Assembly (NCBI GenBank): GCA_022711195.1
Contig: JAKLFN010000011.1
Coordinates: forward strand, 1 to 23,459
DNA length: 23,459 nt
Origin: Bacteroidota bacterium
GTDB lineage: Bacteria > Bacteroidota > Bacteroidia > Bacteroidales > VadinHA17
Direction: 5' to 3'
The position numbers and the translations under genes were made by a program. The notes beneath the pieces were generated by a model that worked only from the letters and a program-made list of their open reading frames with translations, was not told the DNA's origin and ran no database searches. This document shows, one piece after another, positions 14,285 to 20,663 of the stretch. Each line of letters opens with the position of its first letter. Position 1 is the stretch's first letter.

Positions 14285-15811
14285 TTATGCATTTACACCG
14301 CCAACGACAAGCTTTCTGACTTTCACTGTCGGAAGGCCCAGTGTGACTGGTACGCTCTGGCCTGCTTTTCCGCAGGTCCATGTTCCGTCGGCAAGTTTTG
14401 CATCGTCGCCTGCCATAACGATATCGGCCAGGGCTTGTGGTCCGTTACCGATAATATTTATATCTTTTATCGGCATAGTCAGTTTTCCGTTTTCGATCAG
14501 ATATCCGGCTTTAACGAAGAAGGTAAAATCGCCGGCACCTATATTTACCTGTCCGTTGCTGAAGTTATCGACATATACTCCATTCCTGACGCTTGCAATG
14601 ATCTCCTCTTTTTTGTGTGGTCCGTTTTCCATTCTCGTCGATCTCATCCTGGGCACAGGCATGAATCTGAAGCTCTGCCTGCGGCCGTTGCCTGTAGGTT
14701 TCACATTATAATAGGCAGCGCTGATACGGTCGTGCAGGTAACTCGACAGTATACCATTCCGGACGATTACCGTATTTTCGGTTGCATTGCCTTCGTCGTC
14801 GAAGTTTAAAGAGCCGCGGTCGGAGGGAAGAGTCCCGTCATCAACTATGGTGATAAAGTCTTCAGCAACTTTCTTGTTCAGCTTATCTGAGAAAATGGAT
14901 GTCTTTTTCCTGTTGAAGTCAGCTTCAAATGCATGTCCTATTGCCTCATGCAGGAGGATGCCTGATTCCCCGGCGCTCATTACTACCTCCATTTCGCCTG
15001 CCTTTGGTTTCCCTGCCAGGAACTGAAGGTTTGTTTTGGCAACAACGTCCTGGGCCATATTATCGACGAGCTCATTGGTAAGGAATTCAGCTCCTTTGCG
15101 AGCCGAACGCGACACGCTGGCATTTTCGGTACGACCATCCTTTTCCATTACGCTTGTCCCTGAGATATATACAAGAGGCCTGTAATCGCAGGCGAGCAGA
15201 CCTTCGGAGTTATAGAACATTATATAAGAGGTAGTGTCGCCTATGGAGGCATTTACCTTGGTTACTTTACCGTCGAGGGCGAAGATCTTTTCATTCAGCC
15301 GTTCGAGGAATGGAATCTTTTCCCTGACGGATGTATCTTCCCATGTGGTGACCACAGGGTAGAGGTTAGGAGATGTAAACTCGGTAATATTTTCCGTTAC
15401 GCTCTTCCCTGTATCGTTTGCTATACTGGCTGCAGTGCCGGCAGCTTTGAGCATAGCCTCGGGGGTAATGATTTCTGTAAAGGCATAACCGGTCTGGTCG
15501 CCCTTTAGAACCCTTATACCAACGCCATAAGCTATATTTGATGAGGCCTGGTTGACCTTCCCGTCTTCGAGGTTGCTGTAGTTATTTATCGTATGCTCGA
15601 AGTAGAGATCGGCATAATCTCCGCCTTTCGACATGGCTGTCAATATCACTTTTTTCAGAAGCTCCGGTGTTACCTCAAAGTGTTCAAGGTATGTGCTCAC
15701 ACCTCCTGATAGTGCTGTTCCCTTGCAGGATTGAAGCAGCGACGGCACAATCAGTGAGCCTGCTGCGGTTATCCCGCTGATCTTTATGAAATCGCGGCGT
15801 TTGTACAACAT
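14285..15811 (-). CDS. tldD: TldD-type metalloprotease with Tat signal
   Basis: 508 residues from ATG 15811 (MLYKRRDFIK); ATG 15817 adds two residues and cannot be excluded. The zinc motif HEAIGH (HExxxH, about residues 288-293) lies in ESGILLHEAIGHAFEADF. The C-terminal TCGKAGQSVPVTLGLPTV and INIIGNG are TldD hallmarks. The N-terminus has a twin-arginine motif KRRDFIKIS, a hydrophobic stretch and a cysteine in SLLQSCKG. This points to Tat export and perhaps lipid anchoring, with Gln at -2 making the lipobox weak. Many Bacteroidota TldD homologues have such leaders. It is the first gene of a likely operon with TldE and the NagX-like gene. It is the catalytic half of the TldD/E peptidase. Confidence 0.93.
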   Translation of the reverse strand: MLYKRRDFIKISGITAAGSLIVPSLLQSCKGTALSGGVSTYLEHFEVTPELLKKVILTAMSKGGDYADLYFEHTINNYSNLEDGKVNQASSNIAYGVGIRVLKGDQTGYAFTEIITPEAMLKAAGTAASIANDTGKSVTENITEFTSPNLYPVVTTWEDTSVREKIPFLERLNEKIFALDGKVTKVNASIGDTTSYIMFYNSEGLLACDYRPLVYISGTSVMEKDGRTENASVSRSARKGAEFLTNELVDNMAQDVVAKTNLQFLAGKPKAGEMEVVMSAGESGILLHEAIGHAFEADFNRKKTSIFSDKLNKKVAEDFITIVDDGTLPSDRGSLNFDDEGNATENTVIVRNGILSSYLHDRISAAYYNVKPTGNGRRQSFRFMPVPRMRSTRMENGPHKKEEIIASVRNGVYVDNFSNGQVNIGAGDFTFFVKAGYLIENGKLTMPIKDINIIGNGPQALADIVMAGDDAKLADGTWTCGKAGQSVPVTLGLPTVKVRKLVVGGVNA

Positions 15812-15894
15812 AAACATGTTTTTAAATTGAGGATTAAATGTCGTTATAATTTTAATATTTCAAAGCAGACTGCTTTTGATTTAACATGAGCCTG

Positions 15895-16746
15895 CTATTC
15901 AAGGTTCTTATTTTTTAGTGATTTTATCCAGAACCATCCGGAAATGAGTCCTATTATAAGTGCAACCAATCCGATAACCGGAACTGCCTCAGAAACGCCC
16001 GATGATTCCGGATTTTCCTTAAAATAGGTAAAAATAGTAACTCCCCCGATCACAATCATCAGTAGTGAGAAACGTGAAAGGAGGTATCTTCCAGGGGAGA
16101 ACTTTGAGGTACGTGGGATTATGTCCGTTTCATCCTCTTTTTTCTCGAACCGGATATTTCCCGAACCATATAACTCACGCCTGAAAGTCAGTACATCCCT
16201 GAACAGGTCTTCATCGTTACCTGCCGTATCAAGTGCGTCTTTATATGAGCGTTCAGACTCCTCGGCAGTTAACAGCTCTCTTTCTTTTGCAACAGCAAGC
16301 ACAGCATGGTAAACATCAATTACTATATCGGCAGGATCTTCTATGAGACTGTAAATTTCATCGTCGGTATAACTGCTGACATATCCTTTGAAGGCGTTCG
16401 CTGCTTCCCAGTTCGACTGTTTGGCAGCACTCGCTTTTTTCGAAAAGTTATACCTGATCTGTTTCTGAAGGTTCTCTTTAATATCGTAACGCAACATGCC
16501 CTTATCGACTGCCACATGCAGAGCTGCTTCTGCCATTGCTGGCTCATAGTTCCTGTACCTGGTAATAATTTTGTCTATCTCATCCTTATCCTCGTTCTTC
16601 AAGGTTGAAACGAATTTATTGAAATCATCCTGGTTTATTGAATATTCGTGTGAGCCTGCCTCCTCTATCATAATCCGGTGATTTGATGATAGTTTAAATA
16701 TAGGAAAATTTTCTTTAATATATCCCGCCGGCACTTCCTCAATCAA
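15895..16746 (-). CDS. C-terminally membrane-anchored protein, unknown function
   Basis: 283 residues from ATG 16746; ATG 16671 (MIEEAGSHEY) is an alternative that drops 25 residues. Residues 1-215 are soluble, helical and highly charged (NEDKDEIDKIITRYRNYEPAMAEAALHVAVDKG...). Two membrane helices close the protein (FSLLMIVIGGVTIFTYF, then VPVIGLVALIIGLISGWFWI), ending in a short basic tail. The FSKKASAAKQSNWEAANAFKG and YTDDEIYSLIEDP segments look like structured helices, but I do not recognise a named family. There is no signal peptide, so the large domain is probably cytoplasmic. It is divergent from the YidE-type transporter; the shared 49-bp spacer contains a palindrome. Confidence 0.75.
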   Translation of the reverse strand: MIEEVPAGYIKENFPIFKLSSNHRIMIEEAGSHEYSINQDDFNKFVSTLKNEDKDEIDKIITRYRNYEPAMAEAALHVAVDKGMLRYDIKENLQKQIRYNFSKKASAAKQSNWEAANAFKGYVSSYTDDEIYSLIEDPADIVIDVYHAVLAVAKERELLTAEESERSYKDALDTAGNDEDLFRDVLTFRRELYGSGNIRFEKKEDETDIIPRTSKFSPGRYLLSRFSLLMIVIGGVTIFTYFKENPESSGVSEAVPVIGLVALIIGLISGWFWIKSLKNKNLE

Positions 16747-16771
16747 GAATCCCTCCAGTCATAAATTTTCC

Positions 16772-16790
16772 TACTTTTGTTTTAAAACAA
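16772..16790. promoter_or_regulatory. -7 box and 14-bp palindrome before the YidE-type gene
   Basis: TACTTTTG (16772-16779) matches the Bacteroidota TAnnTTTG -7 element exactly. Overlapping it is TTGTTTTAAAACAA (16777-16790), a perfect 14-bp palindrome, ending 5 bp before ATG 16796. A transcript starting within it would have a leader of only about ten bases. The palindrome sits where a repressor would block initiation. A -33 box was not convincing. Confidence 0.45.
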
Positions 16791-16795
16791 TCCTT

Positions 16796-18457
16796 ATGGA
16801 ATGGTTTAGAGAACTCCTTTTCAGCGAATCTGTTGCACATACCATACTTATTTATTGTGTTGTGATCGCTGCGGGAGTGTTTCTCGGGAAAATTAAGATC
16901 TTCGGGATATCACTGGGAATAGCTTTTGTCCTTTTTGCGGGGATAGCGGTGGGGCATTTTGGCTTCAGGGCAAACACTCATGTAATAGAGTTCATCCGTG
17001 ATTTTGGTCTCATACTCTTTGTATTCTCGATCGGCTTGCAGGTGGGGCCAGGATTCTTCTCGTCGTTCAGGAAAGGAGGCATCACGCTTAACCTGCTGGC
17101 TATGATGGTAGTAGTTCTGGGTGCATGTACAGCAGTGGCTCTTCATTTTATTACAGGCACATCGATGCCCATGATGGTCGGAATTATGTCGGGAGCAGTC
17201 ACCAATACGCCCGGCCTGGGAGCTGCACAGCAGGCTCTTTTACAGGTTTCCGAAGGCCCGGGAGTGCCGCAGATAGGTCTTGGTTATGCAGTAGCCTATC
17301 CGTTCGGTGTGTTGGGAATAATCCTTACCATGCTCATTATCAGGAAGTCTCTGTCGATAAAAGTGAAGGATGAGCTTGCCAGGTACGACAGTGACATGCA
17401 CCCTGCCGATACAATGCCGGAACGCATCAGCCTCCAGGTTAAGAATCCTGAATATTTTGGGAAGAGCATCGGCGAGATATCACGCTCGCTTGGAGTAGGG
17501 ATAGTGGTATCAAGGGTATATCATAACGGAACGCTTGAGGCGGCAGCTTCGGAGACGGTCGTTCATGAGAATGATATTTTACTGGTAGTAACAAGGAAAG
17601 GGAATGTTGAGGCAATAACAGAAAAGATAGGTACTTTAAGCAATATGGATATTGCAGGGAAGTCAGGCAGCCTTGTCTCTCGCAGGGTGCTGGTCTCCAA
17701 TAAGGATGTTTTCGGGAAGAAGCTGAGGTCACTGAGGCTTCGCACCAGATACAATATTAATATAACCAGGGTTTACAGGTCGGGCATCGAGCTTGTTGCT
17801 TCTTCTGATCTCAGGCTTCAGATGGGTGATAAGCTTACTGTTGTCGGTGATGAAGGTTCCCTGGCAAAGGTCACTGAGGAACTTGGCAACTCAATAAAAC
17901 GACTCGATGAACCGAATATAATTCCAATTTTTCTCGGGATACTGGTCGGTGTTATACTGGGAAGCATTCCTATCAGTATCCCCGGGGTGGTACATCCCCT
18001 TAAGCTTGGGCTCGCCGGAGGACCACTCATTGTTGCCATTCTGCTGAGCAGGTATGGTTACAAGCTTCACCTTGTTTCATACACAACACCTTCAGCAAAC
18101 CTTATGCTCAGGGAAACTGGTATTGTCCTTTTCCTGGCCAGCGTGGGTATCGCCTCCGGCGAGAAATTTGTTCCTGCCCTGGCCTCGGGCGACGGATTTC
18201 ACTGGATGGGTTATGGTGTAATAATTACACTTCTTCCATTACTGCTTACAGGGTTCATAGCCAGGCTGGCGCTAAAAAGGAATTATCTCGAAGTATGCGG
18301 ACTACTGGCAGGCAGCATGACTGACCCTCCGGCGCTGGCTTTTGCAAACGGCATAGCTCAGAATGAAGCTCCTGCGATAGCTTACGCCACTGTATATCCG
18401 CTGGTTATGTTCCTGAGGATCTTTGTGGCACAGCTGCTGATACTTTTGATGGCTTAA
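16796..18457 (+). CDS. YidE/AspT-family putative transporter with two TrkA-C domains
   Basis: 553 residues, the same length as E. coli YidE. Layout: an N-terminal membrane block with FGLILFVFSIGLQVGPGFF and GIMSGAVTNTPGLGAAQQAL (residues 1-185), then two TrkA-C (RCK_C) ligand-binding domains (about 205-285, PEYFGKSIGEI...; and about 295-370, VSNKDVFGKKLRSLRLR...). A second membrane block follows (about 380-553) with the repeated motif LRETGIVLFLASVGIASG and LLAGSMTDPPALAFAN. The internal duplication and the 'GS-TDPP/NTPGL-A' re-entrant motifs define the aspartate:alanine exchanger (AAE) superfamily. The substrate is unknown. It is divergent from the membrane-anchored protein gene and convergent with a lipoprotein gene, across a spacer filled with short repeats. 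Confidence 0.93.
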   Translation: MEWFRELLFSESVAHTILIYCVVIAAGVFLGKIKIFGISLGIAFVLFAGIAVGHFGFRANTHVIEFIRDFGLILFVFSIGLQVGPGFFSSFRKGGITLNLLAMMVVVLGACTAVALHFITGTSMPMMVGIMSGAVTNTPGLGAAQQALLQVSEGPGVPQIGLGYAVAYPFGVLGIILTMLIIRKSLSIKVKDELARYDSDMHPADTMPERISLQVKNPEYFGKSIGEISRSLGVGIVVSRVYHNGTLEAAASETVVHENDILLVVTRKGNVEAITEKIGTLSNMDIAGKSGSLVSRRVLVSNKDVFGKKLRSLRLRTRYNINITRVYRSGIELVASSDLRLQMGDKLTVVGDEGSLAKVTEELGNSIKRLDEPNIIPIFLGILVGVILGSIPISIPGVVHPLKLGLAGGPLIVAILLSRYGYKLHLVSYTTPSANLMLRETGIVLFLASVGIASGEKFVPALASGDGFHWMGYGVIITLLPLLLTGFIARLALKRNYLEVCGLLAGSMTDPPALAFANGIAQNEAPAIAYATVYPLVMFLRIFVAQLLILLMA

Positions 18458-18511
18458 AGGCTCAACGGCACAAAGGCTCAACGGTATAACGGAGAGAAAG
18501 TACAACGGTGT
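18456..18511. repeat. Degenerate 16-bp repeats after the transporter gene
   Basis: Starting at the transporter stop codon, GGCTCAACGGCACAAA is followed by GGCTCAACGGTATAAC and then the degenerate GGAGAGAAAGTACAAC and GGTGTAACG. This gives roughly a 16-bp period with an 8-bp subperiod (AACGG). It passes directly into the heptamer array at 18519, so the whole convergent spacer is repeat DNA. Confidence 0.6.
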
Positions 18512-18518
18512 AACGCCA

Positions 18519-18581
18519 GATGCCCGACGCCTGACGCCTGATGCCTGACGCCTGACGCCCGACGCCAGATGCCCGACGCCT
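18519..18581. repeat. Heptamer tandem array, GAYGCCY x 9
   Basis: Nine contiguous 7-bp units: GATGCCC, GACGCCT, GACGCCT, GATGCCT, GACGCCT, GACGCCC, GACGCCA, GATGCCC, GACGCCT. It ends on the base next to the stop codon (18582-18584) of the minus-strand lipoprotein gene. The units are the reverse complement of those at 11802-11850 (AGGCRTC). Confidence 0.95.
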
Positions 18582-19085
18582 TCAATATAATTTCACTCTT
18601 ACCCGTCGAAACAAGGCTCCGTCGAAGATATCGCTCATCAGGAGCTCTCCATTGACTTTCAGATAGGGCATTGTCATATTGAAAGGGAGATCGAAAGCCA
18701 GGTATGTCGAATCGGCTGAGCCGGCAGGTGTAATATATTTATCTTTTAACCCGAAAGGTCTTGACTTTTCAAGGAACCTCTGTATCTCCGGATCGTTCTG
18801 GAAAATCCTGGCATGTTCATCGACAATATATCCTATTGTGTTGTCCCATTCATGGCTGACGCGCTTTGCATTGTTTTCGACCCTGAACTTAACAATATAA
18901 AACATCCCCTTTGCATAAAGAGTGTCCCGGCCATCTCTCAGGAACCTTGAGATTATTAATCCATTAACGGTGTACTCAAAATCGTCGTGATGAATTCTTT
19001 CTCCCACATTCACAACGTACTCCCTTTTGCAGGATGCACAAACAATAGCAAGTAGTAAGATCAGTATTAGTCTCTTATCCGTCAT
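18582..19085 (-). CDS. Lipoprotein with DUF4352-like Ig fold
   Basis: 167 residues from ATG 19085 (MTDKRLILILLLAIVCASCKRE). An upstream ATG at 19097 would put MCID before the basic start, so 19085 is preferred. The signal peptide ends in a lipobox (VCASC), so the mature protein is lipid-anchored at Cys19. The remainder, VGERIHHDDFEYTVNGLIIS, then GMFYIVKFRVENNAKRVSHE and a 'DEHARIFQND' edge, reads as the 'G--I--G--E-TV--- ... F-IV-F-VEN-' pattern of DUF4352-type immunoglobulin-fold domains. No enzymatic motif was seen. It ends directly at a heptamer array and is convergent with the transporter gene. Confidence 0.7.
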   Translation of the reverse strand: MTDKRLILILLLAIVCASCKREYVVNVGERIHHDDFEYTVNGLIISRFLRDGRDTLYAKGMFYIVKFRVENNAKRVSHEWDNTIGYIVDEHARIFQNDPEIQRFLEKSRPFGLKDKYITPAGSADSTYLAFDLPFNMTMPYLKVNGELLMSDIFDGALFRRVRVKLY

Positions 19086-19188
19086 ATCAATGCACAATTA
19101 TACAATTCTTTCTGCCCAGCCTTACGACTTTTACAACCCCGGGGAAGTTGGAGCCTCCACAGACAACACAAGCTTGCTCTATTCAGGT

Positions 19189-19692
19189 TCAGTTTGTGCC
19201 TGTGGCCTTGTTAAAAATAAATATGCCTGTTGATTCTGTCTCCCTGAGAATGTTCACAAAACTGATAGTCAATATGTTGCCTTTACTGTCAACCTTCCAG
19301 GTCTCTGTCGATTTATAATCTACCGGGCCATAAGCTCCATATGCAGTTGTTGTTGCTTCATGGATTATTGTAACACCCTTTTCCTTCCATGAGGCTTTTG
19401 TTTTCCTTTCCATATCATAAACAGTAGCAGAGTAGCCTTTCCCGTCAAGGGTAAGGTTTTCGGTAATCGGATATATCTGCCCGTCACCTGTGCTATAGAA
19501 TCTTTCTGTAAGCAGGCTGTCGCCCCTGAGGCTTATTTTTATTTTATTCAGGACGGGGAAGCTCCCTGTTACAGGCACCCGCGACGTATCGAGGTTCCAT
19601 GTACCGTCGAAGAGAGCCTTTTGTCCTGAAAGCAATACCGGCACCAGGAGAAACAGAATTGAAGCGGCAATTACTGAAATTGATTTTTTCAT
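19189..19692 (-). CDS. Small secreted protein, lipocalin-like, unknown function
   Basis: 167 residues with signal peptide MKKSISVIAASILFLLVPVLLSGQ. The mature part starts KALFDGTWNLDTSRVPVTG and continues as alternating beta strands (ISLRGDSLLTERFYSTGDG, LTLDGKGYSATVYDMERKTKASWKEKGVTIIHEATTT, STETWKVDSKGNILTIS). This 'GTW-LD-SR ... -L-G ... W--D--G--LTI' pattern is common in small beta-barrel, lipocalin-like periplasmic proteins of Bacteroidota. No catalytic residues were recognised. It has minus-strand neighbours on both sides: PPK2 37 bp upstream and the lipoprotein gene about 100 bp downstream. Confidence 0.72.
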   Translation of the reverse strand: MKKSISVIAASILFLLVPVLLSGQKALFDGTWNLDTSRVPVTGSFPVLNKIKISLRGDSLLTERFYSTGDGQIYPITENLTLDGKGYSATVYDMERKTKASWKEKGVTIIHEATTTAYGAYGPVDYKSTETWKVDSKGNILTISFVNILRETESTGIFIFNKATGTN

Positions 19693-19729
19693 AAGATGAT
19701 TTATTATTATTTAGGATCTGCGGTTAATA

Positions 19730-20497
19730 TTATTTTGATGGGGTTTTTGTTTTGAATTTCTCACTTACCAGTTCAGGCCATTTCAGGTCCATCATCTCCA
19801 GCACCTTTAATACTTCCACCGACACAGCATAGAGCTTCTGCCAGTTCTTGTCGGAAGGAATAATATGCCATGGAACTTCGTTACAAGTGTTCAGGATCTT
19901 TTCATAAACGGTAGTGTATTGATCGAACTTTTCACGCGTGTCCCAGTCTCCGTCCTTATGTTTCCAGTGCTTCTCCTTCACTTCAATCCTTTCCATAAGT
20001 CTCTCTTTCTGTGCCTCCGGGGAGACATGAAGAAAGAACTTAAGCACTTTTGTATCGTTCTGTCCGAGAGCCTGTTCGAATTCATTGATGATCTGATAGC
20101 GGCGTGCAATAATTTCAGGAGCAATGAATTTTTCTACTGTCGGGACCAGGATATCTTCATAGTGCGATCTGATGAAGACCATTGTACCTCCCTTGCCGGG
20201 AGTCATTTTGTGGACCCGCCAGAGAAAGTCATGTGCATATTCTTCGGCAGTAGGTTTCTTAAAGCTGTAAGTATTGAAAGTTACAGGATTGCAATAATTT
20301 AAGAGTCCTTTCGTCAGGCCGTCTTTACCAGAAGCATCCATGCCCTGGAAAATTATGAGAAGACTGTATTTATTCTGCGCATACATCTTATATTGAAGTT
20401 CACCGATGCGCTGCAGTATCTTTTCGGTTTTCTCCCTGATCTTTTCTTTGTTCCAATCCTTGTTGAAAGTCGGGTGATCGCTTAGTTTGATTTTCAT
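19730..20497 (-). CDS. PPK2-family polyphosphate kinase
   Basis: A 255-residue cytoplasmic kinase that uses polyphosphate to phosphorylate nucleotides (or the reverse). Walker A is GMDASGKDG (residues 52-60), followed by LLNYCNPVTFNTYSFKKPTAEEYAHDFLWRVHKMTPGKG and the Walker B region VFIRSHYEDILV (about 107-118). The lid and helix HVSPEAQKERLMERIEVKEKHWK and the final WHIIPSDKNWQKLYAVSVEVL are typical of PPK2 of the short one-domain type. The usual FNRSHYE is FIRSHYE here (Asn to Ile). The preferred nucleotide (AMP, ADP, GDP) cannot be read with certainty. Downstream is the small secreted protein; upstream is a large heptamer array. Confidence 0.92.
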   Translation of the reverse strand: MKIKLSDHPTFNKDWNKEKIREKTEKILQRIGELQYKMYAQNKYSLLIIFQGMDASGKDGLTKGLLNYCNPVTFNTYSFKKPTAEEYAHDFLWRVHKMTPGKGGTMVFIRSHYEDILVPTVEKFIAPEIIARRYQIINEFEQALGQNDTKVLKFFLHVSPEAQKERLMERIEVKEKHWKHKDGDWDTREKFDQYTTVYEKILNTCNEVPWHIIPSDKNWQKLYAVSVEVLKVLEMMDLKWPELVSEKFKTKTPSK

Positions 20498-20524
20498 ATG
20501 ATTGAATTATTTGTTTTTTATGTT

Positions 20525-20662
20525 GGTTCTGGGTCCTTGGTTCTGGGTCCTGGGTCCTGGGTCTTAGGTCCTGGGTCTTAGGTCCTAGGTTCTGGGTCCT
20601 GGGTCCTAGGTCCTTGGTGTTACTTGCTGTAATACCCAGCACCCAGCACCCAGCACCCAGCA
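20525..20662. repeat. Opposed heptamer arrays, GGTCCTG x 14 and CCCAGCA x 4
   Basis: Fourteen contiguous 7-bp units (GGTCCTG and variants GGTTCTG, GGTCTTA, GGTCCTA, GGTCCTT) run from 20525 to 20622. Twelve bases (20623-20634) follow, then four identical CCCAGCA units (20635-20662). The second array is nearly the reverse complement of the first (TGCTGGG against TCCTGGG), so the two can fold into a long stem with one mismatch per unit. It fills the spacer between the PPK2 gene and the minus-strand peptidase gene, whose stop codon (20664-20666) follows at once. Confidence 0.95.
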
Positions 20663-20663
20663 C

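Noticed and set aside
14216..14809. Plus-strand reading frame of 197 aa with hydrophobic look
   Set aside because: Antisense to tldD and to the tldE start; no plausible start context.
20165..20205. PPK2 Asn-to-Ile change (FIRSHYE) as a sign of an inactive enzyme
   Set aside because: Walker A, the following Arg and the lid region are intact; one neutral-position change is not enough to claim loss of activity.
18519..20662. CRISPR array at the short tandem repeats
   Set aside because: Units are 7 bp with no spacers between them, and no cas genes are in the window.
20400..20663. Minus-strand reading frame encoding a repetitive 'TQDLGPRTQ' protein
   Set aside because: It is only the heptamer array translated; it overlaps the real PPK2 start and has no independent support.
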